Assembly: GCA_002104985.1 (NCBI GenBank)
Contig: MCGO01000026.1
Span: 62,001-126,000, forward strand
Length of the DNA: 64,000 nucleotides
Reading direction: 5' to 3'
Source of the DNA: Rhizoclosmatium globosum
Taxonomy: Eukaryota > Chytridiomycota > Chytridiomycetes > Chytridiales > Chytriomycetaceae
Position 1 is the stretch's first letter. Each line of letters starts with the position of its first letter. The notes below the pieces were generated by a model, which did not search any database, was not told where the DNA came from, and saw only the letters and a program-made list of their open reading frames with translations. Of the stretch, positions 1 through 12,452 are shown piece after piece. The position numbers were made by a program, and so were the translations under genes.

Positions 1-19
1 TTCTTCCTCTCAGCAACAG

Positions 20-100
20 GATCTGTACCAGGGGTCGAACCTAGAACCTCTTGATTCATAGTCGAGCGCGGTAACCATTTGGCCATTCGCCCATGACATG
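20..100 (-). repeat. tRNA-like Pol III element (pseudo-tRNA or SINE head)
   Basis: Read on the minus strand, positions 85-75 match a tRNA box A with one mismatch (TGGCCAAATGG) and positions 41-31 match box B (GGTTCGACCCC). A T-arm with a perfect 5-bp stem (CTAGG/CCTGG) and an anticodon-like stem with one mismatch can be drawn. The acceptor ends do not pair, so this is not a convincing functional tRNA. It is best read as a tRNA-derived repeat or decayed tRNA gene. Confidence 0.35.
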
Positions 101-103
101 TGG

Positions 104-635
104 TCAAGATCGGCAAAGAAAAACCGAAGATGAATGTTCTTCGTCTCTGAAAATAATAGTAGGTGATTCGACAACACACCGCTGACAACCACTCCAAGTT
201 TGAATATACATTTTCTCGAGGAATGTTTTGACCTCCGTAATTATCGGCATACTCGATTGCCCCTGCGCCGTCAATTGTAGCAGACCAGCCGGTGTTGTTG
301 GGTCAGCATCTGAGACGGATTCGGCAAACTTGTGACTTTCTGCGTGTGTGACCAGGCCCGGCCAAGTGCAAGATGGAAAGTGTGCGGGTTGTAGTCCTCG
401 CTGACACTCGCGAAGTGAGACCAATCCCAGATTCCCAGCTTTGTCCAATCTCCCTTCTCTCTCTCATCTCATCCACAGCAACATGCTCCAGTCGCACTTT
501 TACAACAGCTCCTTCTTTGCAGGAGGAGGTTTGATGTTGCCACAACTTGGTCGGCCACTTCCGCCACTCCTCCCTCTGGTCCTCCACCGCCTCGATCGCA
601 GTTTCCATCATTGTTTCCAGCACATCCTGTCCCAA
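104..635 (-). CDS. hypothetical protein, uncertain exon structure
   Basis: The minus strand shows a start at 635 followed by a charged, helix-rich stretch (residues about 1-60, many E/R/W), then a second open stretch in another frame that continues to about position 190. The two frames could be joined by an intron with an unusual GTCTCA donor near 418 and the acceptor ACGCAG near 340, but the join is not compelling. I recognise no domain. It may be a small real gene or a decayed one. The first about 60 codons look more coding-like than the rest. Confidence 0.3.
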
Positions 636-936
636 ACCTAGAGTGTAACTTTAATCTAATTATTTTTTTCTCTTCACTTTTTTTTCATCTTGGAATAAAT
701 GACTTTAAGGTGATTCGGTGATTCTAGATGACCTCACACAAAAACTCTCTTGGAAACGAACAAAAATGTTACTTTGGGGAGGACGCTTTATCGGTACGCC
801 TTTGCTAGGACCGGCCTCCTTAGTATCGGCTTTTGCGAGATGGCGACTGCTGGAAAAAATTGCGGAGTGTCTCCGAAGCCATTCAAAGAAGTCAACCAAC
901 CCTCCCCAGATCAGGTGAAAAAAAAGTATCCTTAAA
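636..936. other. intergenic region and 5'UTR of next gene
   Basis: No convincing gene is visible. The right end is the 5' untranslated exon of the secreted-protein gene that starts at 937; its last base supplies the A of the start codon. Confidence 0.4.
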
Positions 937-2237
937 AGTGAGTTTCATCTCGTCAAAGCGAACATGTAGTTCTCTTCATACTTATGGTGATTACATAGTG
1001 CAAATTCTCTTCTTGTTATCATTGGCCATTTGTGTTTTCGCACAAGAGAGCAAGTATGTGGCTCTCCTCAAGGCCATCAGAGACAACAACCCGTCTTTCC
1101 CAAAAGACTGTTTCGTTGGCCTGGACTCCGTTGTAACGCTGAATGACGTAGTCACGTACTGCCGAGACACACTACAACCCAATTTTGACTATGCTGGTGC
1201 CAAATACTGTCTTGCGTCAGTAACGACGGGCAAAACTAAAAAACGTGCCGCTGCTTCTTCATTAATTAGTGATGAATTGCTCAAATCGGTTATCGATCCA
1301 ATTAACAACAGCTGCTATGGAGCAGTTGATGATTTCAACAACGCAAATAGCTCCCCGTTCACGCCGCCGGCCGGACCAAACCCAGCCTACACTGGAGGTA
1401 CTCAAGCTATTTCGGATTTTGTAGCCTCCTCAAAGCTTAACGTTGATCGCGCTATTTTGGTCAAATCCTTGGCAGAAGCCTCCCTTTTGGTGAAACGTGG
1501 TTTCCTAGCACAAAACGTGCCAGGATCGACTTTCACTGGCAGCTTCGCTAAAGGTGTTGTCATTCAAATTATTGTCGAAGGATGCCAGGTTTTTTGCTTT
1601 ATTATTAATGACGAATGACTCACATTTTCACAACTTAAAGTTGACGTTCCAAGAAGTCACATCAGACACCTCAAGCGCGGTAAATGTCGGAACCGGAGGA
1701 TCTGGAACCATTGCTTTTACTCTTGATACCTCAGTCAAAAGTTTTTGGTTGAATTACAACCTTTCCCCCTCGTCCATTGGCCGCCTTCTGTTTGTCAACA
1801 TCTATTACGACGGCACAAATTCAATTATGTACAAATTTACAGTTGATGGCTTGAAGGATACTATCACAGAAGTCAATATTGCCGCTATCATTGGTGCTGC
1901 GCCGCTGATTGCATCCATAATCAACACAAGTACTATTTCTCAACCAAGTCTTACTGTATCTGGTCTCCTCTCGGCATCAACAATTAACTCAAGTACTGTT
2001 TCTCAACCAAGTCTTCCGACAACAACTACACAAAGCACTTCATTGATTTCCTCTTCCACTTCAATGGCTTTGTCTTCTGGTGCAACCTCTTCCTTTGGCT
2101 TCACTACTTCTGCTTCTCCATCAACTACGCCTATTTCTACTAACACTTCGACCACCAACATTCAAATTAAGGTGGGGGCAGCTCAGACCCTCGTCTACTC
2201 TCTGGCCGCATTTATTGGCTCCACCCTTCTTCTTTAA
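937..2237 (+). CDS. secreted GPI-anchored-type Ser/Thr-rich protein, paralog 1
   Basis: Exons 937, 999-1588 and 1641-2237 give a 395-aa protein. The start codon is split: A at 937 ends exon 1 and TG at 999-1000 opens exon 2. The intron (938-998) sits exactly where the neighbouring paralog has a 5'UTR intron. Residues 1-16 form a signal peptide ending in VFAQ. The ectodomain carries spaced Cys residues and a dibasic KKR near residue 90, a candidate Kex2 site that is also dibasic in the paralog. The C-terminal third is Ser/Thr-rich and ends in a hydrophobic tail without a basic end, typical of a GPI-attachment signal. A phase-0 intron (1589-1640) matches the paralog's intron. The family is unknown to me; a cell-wall or surface role is inferred. 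Confidence 0.8.
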
Positions 2238-2796
2238 TTTCGATGAAGAAAATATGCCTTTTGCTTTTTACTCATATCTTATAGAAAAAATGAATTTTTC
2301 CAAATGTGGCTGTGCCCATAAGTGCATTCAAAATTTTCACAGACGGAATAATTCTTGAACCTACTGTCTCCCCCCAACAAATGGCTGCTGCTGGTTTTTA
2401 CTACTTTTTCCCTTGATGTGCAGGGTTATTGTTTAATTTCTTCTTTTTTTGAACTTGTGTAAATTGGATTGATGAAAATTTTCAGGTCAGACACTCACGC
2501 GTGCTTCATTAAAACAAGTGAAGAGGAAAGAAGGATGCGGTAAGAGGTGGACTGAATAAACAACTTATTACGATGGGGCCTACATCAAGGGGGACTCCTT
2601 TCATGTCTCCCAAAATGGTTAGACACGTTTCGGGTTATCGGAGGAAAAAAAGGCGAGCATGTTCGACTGAACACTTCATCCCTTTTTTTGTGAAATCTTC
2701 CAACACCTTCCACGCAAAAAAACATCCAACAAAAGTGAGTGTTTCCATGCATCTAGATTGGTGTGTACTTAACGCGTCGTACTCTGATCAGGCCCG
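2238..2796. other. intergenic: 3'UTR of paralog 1, promoter and 5'UTR intron of paralog 2
   Basis: There is no gene here. A 5'UTR intron is visible, with donor AAAAGTGAGT near 2733 and acceptor CTGATCAG ending near 2791, just upstream of the ATG at 2797. It mirrors the start-codon-splitting intron of paralog 1. Confidence 0.5.
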
Positions 2797-4137
2797 ATGC
2801 AAGTCTTGATCTTTGCCACTTTGGCTGCCACTGCCCTTGCGCAGAACAACTCGTACTTGCAACAGTTGAAGGCCTTCAGCGCCCAAGGCTCTGGCGTTCC
2901 AGCGACTTGCTTCACTGGTCTTGAGAGTGTCCAAACCCTTGACCAGGTGGTGGCCTTTTGCACGACTACTTTGATCCCCAATTTTGATGCTACCAACCCA
3001 AAGAACTGCTTCACTGTTGCGTCAGCCACGACTGCCACCACCGTTGCCCCAGCTCCATCCGCTTCCGCGTCATCTGCGCCACAGAAGCGTGACGCCTCAT
3101 CATCGTCGCTCGGTGACAACCTTGCCAAGGACGGTGTTGCACAGGCCGTGAACGCCGTCTGTGCCCAGGCTGCTCTTGTTCAGAAGGTTGCCAACTCAGA
3201 CCCACCAACTGGCACCAACGCCGCCTACACTGGCGACTCCAAGGCCATTGCTGATTTTGTCACCTCAAACAAGTTGAATGTCGATCTTGCTACTTTGGTC
3301 AACTCTTTGGTCAAGGCTTCGGTTTCCCTCAAGAACGGTGATGTCCAGAATGTGCCAGGTGCTTCTCTCACTGGTGGTTCCTCCAACGGTGTCCTCGTTC
3401 AAGTCGCTCCAACCGGATTCCAGGTGATTCGTTTTCCAATCAACTTATCCCCACTAATTTTTTTTTGAAAGACAACCTTTTCTGGCGCAGCGGTGCTTGA
3501 CACCAGAGTTATTAACAACGGAACTGTTGGAACAGGTGCTGTAGTATTTACCCTCGATGCCACCGTCAAGAGCTTCTGGTTGGCTTTTGCACTGTCCACT
3601 GATGGAACCGGCTTGACTCTTGCTGTCAACTCTGCCAAAACAACCCTTGTCACTTACTCTTTCACGTTGAAGAGCTTGAGACGTAGAAAGAGAGATGCGG
3701 TTGTCGTTATCCTCATTGGTACTGCTCCAATCACTGGTGGTGCTCCAGTTGCTTCTGCCACCGCTACTGCCACTTCCGTATCTACTGTTGCTGCTTCTGC
3801 CAGCACCGTTGCTGCTTCTGCCAGCACCGTTTCTGCTTCTGTCAGCACTGTCGCTGCTAGCGTTTCTGCTTCAGCTGCCACCGGTTCTTCCGTCTCATCT
3901 TCTGCTACTTCTTCCACTGTTGCTACTACCACCAAAACTGCTCCAACTGTGATCGCTACAGGTGCCACCACCACTGCCGCCACTACCACCACTACTGCCG
4001 CTGGAGGTCAGACTCAGACTCCAGTTGCCGGTTCCACCACCACCACTACTGCCAGCATCAACATCAAGGTTGGTGCTGCCAACACTGTTGGTGTCTCTGT
4101 TGCCGCCGTCGTTGCTGCCATCGCCCTCTTGCTCTAA
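2797..4137 (+). CDS. secreted GPI-anchored-type Ser/Thr-rich protein, paralog 2
   Basis: Exons 2797-3423 and 3472-4137 give 430 aa. The signal peptide (residues 1-16, ending ALAQ) is followed by a Cys-containing domain (motifs ATCFTGLESV, AFCTTTLIPNF, KNCF, AVCAQA) that aligns with paralog 1. A dibasic QKR site lies near residue 95, and a second basic cluster (LRRRKR) sits after the conserved FTLDATVKSFWL motif. Residues about 290-400 are almost pure Ala/Ser/Thr/Val and should be heavily O-glycosylated. The last about 20 residues are hydrophobic, as in GPI signals. It lies in direct tandem with paralog 1 and shares the same phase-0 intron position, so the pair arose by duplication. Function unknown; likely cell surface. 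Confidence 0.85.
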
Positions 4138-4586
4138 ATAGTGTGGAACTAGTTCTTTTTAAACCAACTTCTTCCTTTTCTCCTTTTGATTTCGTTATTT
4201 ACTTCTTTTTTAAGTGTTCCTTTTGATTGGACACATTTTCTGTATCTTCTGCTTTTGTAGTGGTCTTTTGTTCTTTCTGCATATTCTGTTTTTTATTGTG
4301 GCGAGTTGAATTGGTTTTTTATTTGTTGTGGACTGGAATTCTAACTTTCTGTATCTATCTCGAAAATAAACGAGTGTTTTTTATTCACAAGGAGAAGAAA
4401 CAAACTATAATACCAGGGCGTCAAAAATGCCCACGGTATCTGATTTTGGCGGATGGAAGAGAGCGGAAAAAGTAGATCATTTATTGGGACTAATTTCAAA
4501 TCGCTGAGAAATTGAAGGGTGAAAATGGAGAGAGAGAAGAGAAAAGAGGTTCAATCCCAAAACTTTTTGAAAAACCCCATCTTAAC
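4138..4586. other. intergenic region
   Basis: T-rich 3'UTR of the upstream gene followed by the promoter/5'UTR of the reductase gene. I see no supportable gene. Confidence 0.5.
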
Positions 4587-5425
4587 ATGGTCACTATTGG
4601 AGTTGTTATTGGATCTGTTCGTCCAGGCCGCATGGGTCTTCGTCTTGCCAAGTTTGTCCAGCGGGAGTTGGAGCAGCGGCCAAACGTGAAGGTGGAAGTG
4701 ATCGATCCATTAGCCTTGAACTTGCCCGTGTTGGTGAACCGCTACTCTGCCATGAAGGATAAACCTGATTGTAAGTTCTCTCGCTGCTCGCGCATCTTTG
4801 TTTGTTTGGTTAAAGGGCTTGGATTGTGCAAGGGACTGGATCCTAAGGTTGGGGCAACTTCATATGGATCAAAGTGTTGTGATCCCTGGTCCAGGATCCG
4901 CATTGCTTACCTGTCTTTTATCGTATTGCATTGCTTTCAATGGACGCCATCCATAAACCACTGTAATGCATTATGTTAGAAATTAATTACTAACACATTA
5001 CATACATAATAGGTCCTCCCTCCCTCCACGAAGCCGCCAAATCCTTCCAAAAGTGCGACGCCTTTTTACTTGTTTCCCCTGAATACAACTACACGATCCC
5101 GCCTGCAATCAGCAACACCCTGGACTACTTTTACTCTGACGAATTCAACCTCAAGCCCGTGGGAGTCGCATCTTACTCGATGGGAAGCTTCGGAGGAGTC
5201 CGTGCTGCAACTGCGATGATGCCTCTATTCCAGTGTGTTGGACTTGTTGGAATCATCAAGCAGTTCCCTGTTCCAACCATCCAGAACGCGTTGAACGAGG
5301 AAGGAGAGTTGTTGGAAAAGACGAGTTATCCAAAGATGAAGGAGAACTTTAAGGGATTCGCGAGTGAATTGATTTGGTTCGCCGAAACCTTGGGGGAGGG
5401 AAAGAAGAATTATCCAAAGGCCTGA
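4587..5425 (+). CDS. NADPH-dependent FMN reductase (flavodoxin-like, Lot6/YLR011w-type)
   Basis: Exons 4587-4770 and 5013-5425 give 198 aa, the usual size of this family. The N-terminus has the FMN-phosphate loop GSVRPGRMG right after the first beta strand (residues about 9-17). The second exon has the family's SPEYNYTIPPA motif and the SYSMGSFGGVRA loop that packs on the isoalloxazine ring. Members reduce quinones, azo dyes or ferric iron using NADPH via bound FMN and are soluble dimers or tetramers. The 242-nt intron is long for this window. The start is the first ATG, directly before the beta strand. Confidence 0.9.
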
Positions 5426-5501
5426 GTTGATATGGCATTGAGTATATTCAGTAATAAAGGAAAAGTTTATTCCTATACTATTAATATTTGTTTCAAAAAG
5501 C

Positions 5502-6416
5502 GTGTTTTCCCTCCCCACCAATGTCCTTCCAATTGATGAGCATCTACTCCAAGTTGCGATGGCGTCCAAGTCGCTGTTTGCCCCGTCTCTGATGCACTCA
5601 AACGACTTTGTGCGAATTCACTTTGCAACTGAAGTTGAGTGTCTTGACTCGCACTGCATTTGGCACTATTTGAACCTTGTCAACGCCAAACTACTGCGCC
5701 GCCTTCCCTCACCGTACGCCATTCTGATCTGTCGCTCTGCCATTGAATTCCCGCCTTGTCCCAGAGCGCATGTAAGCTCTCCTATATTGATTGGATAAAG
5801 CTCCTTCACGCGGATCCAAGAATAAATCCATCACTTGCCTTGAACCGTTCTCTATCAGCTGCTTGCAGTCGTAAAAACATGCAAGTCGCCAAATTACTCC
5901 TCAAAGATCCACGTATCGACTTGAACAATGCGGGGAACTTGTTTCCTTTTTTTTTTTCTAGGGAACCAACTCTTGTCAAACTGTTTTTGGAGGACGAAAG
6001 AATTAATCCCGCAGTCAACAACAATCGTGCCCTAAGAATTGCGGCGCGCAACAATCATGCTCATGTGGTGTCATTGCTGCTTCAAGACCCACATGTGGAC
6101 CCAAGTGATTGTTGGGATGTGTTGCGTGAGGCTGCAGAGTTTTGTAGAACAGATATTGTTCGGATTCTTCTCGCGAATCCTCGTGTGGATCCAGGCATTC
6201 ATAATAATGCTGCTATTCGTCGGGCGTTAGTGCGGTGGGAATATATCACAAGGATGATGGAATCGATGTGCTCAAAATGCTCTTGTCGCATCCTCGTGTG
6301 GATCCTACAGCAAATAATTCAGAGGTGGTTCATAATATGCATGCAATAGGCCATTTGAAGGCCGTGAAATTGTTGATGGAGGATGCGTGTTGACACTGAT
6401 CCTCGCGGAAAGCATT
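5502..6416 (+). pseudogene. ankyrin-type repeat protein (LLxDPRVDP family), decayed 3' end
   Basis: An N-terminal part (from about 5502; first in-frame ATG at 5559) is followed, after a possible 29-nt intron 5773-5801 (frame-preserving), by at least four units of the chytrid-type degenerate ankyrin repeat (LLKDPRIDL, LEDERINPA, LLQDPHVDP, LLANPRVDP). After the fourth unit the frame breaks near 6240-6255: the next repeat (LKMLLSHPRVDP) is in another frame, and a second break near 6390 separates the final unit. At least two frameshifts suggest a recently decayed pseudogene, unless sequencing errors explain them. Such proteins mediate protein-protein contacts; no partner can be inferred. Confidence 0.65.
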
Positions 6417-6718
6417 TATCCTTTGGAACGAATAATTGTGGATGATTGAGAAAGTAGAATTAAAGCAGAATAAAGACGATTTTTTAATCTTAGGTCTGCA
6501 GTTAAATTTGGGCGGTTCATTGGTGAAGTCTCTGTACTCACGTCAAGTACTAAAGTGGTCTGTGTTCCCATCGCGAAACAGGGTTGAAATGAAGAATAAC
6601 TGATTCCAGCTTTAAACGCGTCACGTATGCACGACCCTTACATCCATTTCTACGTCTGTCGCACCACGTGACGTGTCTTGCAAAATGTGAAGTTGAGATT
6701 TACCTTCCTTCATCAGAA
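6417..6718. other. intergenic region
   Basis: No feature can be supported. It contains the promoter of the coiled-coil gene beginning at 6719; an upstream in-frame ATG exists at 6668. Confidence 0.4.
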
Positions 6719-8056
6719 ATGACGTTCCAAAAGAGCTCATTATCCACCTTCTTCGCCTTGTTTAAGAAAACGAAACGACTAGCTACAAGTCTTTCTCCAG
6801 AACAGTACGATCATGTGAGGTTTTCATTCTCTCCGCGTTACGCATCTTCTAAACATATAACCAGGTAAACATAGCCCGCCGTAAAAGCTATGAACAACTT
6901 ATCCGCCAGCAAATACGGTTTGAAAAAGAAAAGAGTGATTGGATCATAGAACAGAATACAATGGAAACACAAACCCTCAGAGAAAAAGTCAAGGTATTCT
7001 TATCCTTTAACTCATTGCCTTTATTAAGAAATATTCAGTGCCTCGAATTGGAGTTGTACTTTAGTCATTTGGAAGCAGTTGAACAGCTGGACGAAGCCAT
7101 TAGCGACATGAACATATATAAGGCAGACTGTCTTGAAACATATTTACAAAGAGAAGCTTTAGTTGAGATCCATATGTACAAGCAGCCGGAGAGCGAAGAT
7201 GAAATCATTGAGGCAAATCTAAGACTTCAAAATGTATCATATTTTTTATGCGGAATTGATATTTATGAAAATACACAGATTCTCATTACTACTGGTTTGC
7301 AAGAAGCGAACTCACAGATCGCAATATTGGAGGAGTGTAGCAACGTATGTTGTCACAGAATAATATTGTTTCTAAGCAATTGCAGGACTCAAAAAGGATG
7401 ATTAAGGAACTAAATCAAAAGATCGCAAATGCATCTGATTCCCCAAAAAGCACCAAAGTTTTGTTGTACGTAATAATTCCTTCCCATAAACGTAACTTAG
7501 GTTAACATCTTTCAAAAGCAAAAATGAGGTTCAAGTATTCAGCACATATTCACCCGACGATTACCAAGACAGAAAATTACAAATCAACTACCCTATTGCA
7601 TTAGACCCAATTCAATATTACTGCATGCTGGCAGATAAGCGACAAATGGGCACGATTGTCCCAGGTAGTTCCGAAGACTTAGAAATCGATGCGTTCGAGG
7701 CAGCAAATTTTGAAAGCTGCCCGTTATCCCAAAATCAAATGCAGCAAATGCTTTCAAACTTGCGTGGAATGTGTAGTTTGGATGGTTTAGTTGAAAGCGC
7801 GCAAAAATATTTGTCAGATATGGAGGGATGGGTATCAAGCCATTGTAAAAACACAACGGATTTTGATTTTACTGAATACGAAAGCTCTATGGAAGACATT
7901 GAAGGTGAAAGCAAGGCTGAGTCAATGATTGGATTGGCAGCAACGAAGAAACGCGTGAAGATGGTGACACTTAAAGATCTTGTGGGTACAGAGAAATCCA
8001 CTGTATTTGATAACCCGACGACTGGTTTGGGACCACGACGACGTGGCCGACACTAA
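6719..8056 (+). CDS. coiled-coil protein of unknown function
   Basis: Exons 6719-6814, 6865-6993, 7039-7344, 7386-7465 and 7519-8056 join in frame to 382 aa. An in-frame ATG at 6668 could add 17 residues. Residues about 30-175 are highly charged and heptad-like (RRKSYEQLIRQQIRFEKEK and following), consistent with coiled coil. The C-terminal half is acidic and mixed, with no enzyme motif, and ends in a basic tail (GLGPRRRGRH). There is no signal peptide or membrane segment. A cytoskeletal or spindle/centrosome role is possible given the coiled coil, but this is only inference. It is convergent with the URA6-like gene. Confidence 0.75.
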
Positions 8057-8950
8057 AACAACGCTTAATATTGAATTTGTATATATGTAAATAGGTGAGG
8101 CTCGGTAACGTGCATATACATTGCTAATCTAAATCCAGCTTCGAATTCAGGGCCATTCTTAAATACCTGCCCATTTTTTTAGTCAACAAACACATGTATA
8201 TAGGTTATAAGATATAGACAAAAATAGTATTGTCGATAGTCCTACACGTCGCAACGAAACGTAACAAAGACAAATATAAGCTTCCAATTGAACATTGTAC
8301 CACCCGTCTGCAACAAACACCAACAAATATGTTGTAAAATTGACCCGATCAAATGATTGAGTACCTTGCTTTCGACATCCACTATGCTAAGCCAAAAAGT
8401 TTGGAGTTCAAGACACGATAATTGAGACAGTTGCCCCACGAAATGTTATTCTGTTGAATCAGATGAGTTCATGTTGTGATTATTTGATTCACAGTTGACT
8501 TGAAGATGTTGGAAAATGACTTTAAAGAGCCCGGCACAATCCAACTCAACAACTGCTGCAACCAACACTACTCTCTCATCCCAATCACTGACGACTTCGC
8601 AGAAGCTTTCTTAAGTTGCAAAAATCCGCCAAACAAAAAAAAAGGTTAACGAGATTGCGCTATACCTCGTCGCTCTTTGCCGTTTTCCAACTTAAGTTAA
8701 ATCGTTCATAGTTTGACGCCAGAGAAGAATCGCTCAATATATGGGCAATATTTGATGGAACAAAAGAGAATTTGTCGCTGGAGTGGAAATGCGAATGCTA
8801 CAAAGAACAGAGAGTGAAGTGGAGAGCATTCAGGAAGAATTGTGTTTGATAGACTGACGGAGTATAGAGTGGCATTTGTAGAGATATTATTTAGCTGCTT
8901 AAGTTATGTTATTTAAAATGAGAAAGGTCTTTTATTTTGAATCTAGGTTA
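8057..8950. other. intergenic region between convergent genes
   Basis: About 890 bp that should hold both 3'UTRs. I read it on both strands and found only short open stretches without splice support. No repeat or RNA gene is recognisable. Confidence 0.4.
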
Positions 8951-9778
<828 letters not shown>

Positions 9779-9847
9779 TTTTGCTGTTGGTTGTCACTTC
9801 CTTTTTCTTGTTCCAGCCCCTGTCACAAAAACCACCCCCATCCAAAA

Positions 9848-12420
9848 ATGACTTCAGCGGCAAAACCAAAGTTGTCCCTGGCTGAGGAAATCAGACAGGT
9901 TGAACGATAGTATGCATATCTACATGGTTCTTAATTTCAATGCAATTCTAGGAGGCGTTACGCGAAATGAACGCATCTGAACTTGAATTCAACATTCCGT
10001 CCATCGCGCCTGCAGCTGAATCCGAATACGCGTACGTATAACAAAAAACTCTTTTGATGTCAGTAACAGATTCGTAATGAAACTAAAAGAAGAATGTTGT
10101 TGCAGTCCATCCAAACAATCGGGTTTGTCACAAACAGAACTAGCCAAACAAGATCCAGCCAGCTTTGAATCGTACAATGTCCACGCGTCTCAACGAATCG
10201 ACCGTATTCTGAGTCTCTTAAAAAGTGCGGAAGAACCCGTCGTGACGCCCGAAGTCTCTCGATTCATTCCTCCTTCCGAGCCGGCTAAACCTCAAACAAC
10301 GAAAGTGGAGGAATATAAGCCAGGTATTTTCCGTAACATCATTTCGAACGTTTTTTCCGTTTATTGATGAACGTGTGTGTCCCATAGCAATCTTTGATGA
10401 AGTCAAGGCAAAGCTCTCGGCGCAGCAACATGACTTGGAGGAAAAGACCAAGCTGATACAAGCGCTTCAAAGCGAAATTATTGAGTTGAAAGATGCAAAC
10501 TCGGTCCAGGCGGATGAATAGTACGGTTCCAATTCACACCCCTTTCTGATGCTAACCTCCACAACTACAAGCAAAAAGACTCTGAAAACGCGGTTATCAG
10601 CACAAAGAAAAGAATTCGAGAATGTTGTTAAGCGACATTTGGGATTCATTGATACTCTGATGGCAGAAAAGAACGAACTTGCCAAAAAGTGTGAATCAGT
10701 TTCAGAAGAGATGAAGACGATGGAGAGGTCATTCAAGGAAAAGGTTCGGCTGATTTCATTCTGGAATTGATAAGCTTATTTGCATTCGTGTGGCAGATCA
10801 AGCTACAGGAGGATCAAAACATCAAGGAAATCAAACAGCAACGAGAGCTCTGGCAAGCATCCGAAAAGATCAAACGAGAGAAATGGATCGCTGAAAAAAC
10901 AAAAATCATCAAAGATCAGACTGTCAAAGGACTTGAGCCTGAGATTCAACGAATGATTGCAGTTGAGTGTGTGTTTTGTGTTGTCTGTTTGATTTTGGAT
11001 TGAGGTTTGCTAACAAAAAACCAAACCCCCCCATTTTTTGCAGCAACATAAAATTCAGTTGCGTCAAGTAGAAGAAAAGTTTAAAGAAGACCTGATTCGG
11101 GAGAAGAGGCACGTTATGGATTCATCCCAACAGCAACTGGTGGGTGGCGGAAACCTCGTGAAGGGGAGGGGGGTTTTTTATTAACCTAACAAATCTTTGT
11201 TTCGAAACGACAGGAACAACTACGAGAGAAAATGATTGCGGAACGACAGAAAGCATGCGAAGAAGAACGTGAATTTGCACGTCAACGATATCAAAAACAA
11301 CTTGAGCGTGACGAAATGGAGGTATAACCCCCCTTTCAAAAACGACACGCACACACCAAAAATTCACTTATAAAACAAAAAAACCAACCCCATTTCATCA
11401 TATAAAAAAAAACCCAGTTCCAACAACAAAAACGAAAACTCGCAGCAGAACACGACCAAAAAACGCACTACCTCACTGAAGAGTTTCGCCAAACCCGCAC
11501 GTCCGACCAAATGGAGCACAAAAAAGCAATGGACCAACTTCGACTGAGTATCGAGAAGGAACGGGCTGACGCTGCAAGTACGATGGAATCGGTGTTGCGG
11601 AAACACGCACATGACCTGCAAAACGCGCGTGAACAGATGCAAATCGAGAAGGAGCAGTGGCAGGATCGTGTTCTGGCGAAACAAGATGCTGAAGTGAGGG
11701 CTTGGGAGGTTAGTATGTTTTTTTTTTGTTTGTTTTTTTTTCATGTGTGTGTTTTGTGTATTGACATTCTTGGCGGGGGTGGTTGCGAGTAGAAACAATT
11801 GAAGGAGCGGTTGATTAAGGAAAGGGATGAGGAGTTGGAGATTATCGTGCAACGGTTGGAGTGTGAAACAAACTCGAGTTCGGGGGATATCCATAAACGG
11901 TATCAATTGCAAATTGAGAAACTCAAGAGCGATATCGCGGATGAGACGAAGCAGGTATATTCGTTGTTTTTTTTTTGAACCAGAAAAAAGTGTTTGTTAA
12001 ATGATGGGGGGGTTTGTCGAAACTATAGCTTCAAGAAAAGCACAATATCGCGTTGGATAAAGTATTGGAGGCGCAGGGACAACTTCAAGCTGTCGAGGAA
12101 CAGAAGCGTGAACTTCAAAAGAAACTGTTGCATGCCCAACATGAAAGCATGTCGAAAGATTCGCTGTTGACACAACAGAAAGCGGAATTGCATCGATTGA
12201 ATCAGAGTGAACAGGAGTTATCGATAGCAATAAGTTGAGGTTGATTGTTTTATGAATGTTGCTAACAGCCAAGAAAATAGAGCGGGAATTCGAAAACAAA
12301 ATCAAAGAGCAGATGGGACAGATTGAACAACTCAAAACGGAAGCGTATGAGCAGATGGGGCAACTGAATATGATTCAAAAGAAGCATCAGACTGAATTGA
12401 GGCAGGCATTTGAAGAAAAG

Positions 12421-12452
<32 letters not shown>

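Noticed and set aside
8242..8439. Minus-strand 65-codon open frame in the 8-9 kb gap
   Set aside because: No splice signals, no conserved motif, AT-rich composition typical of UTR.
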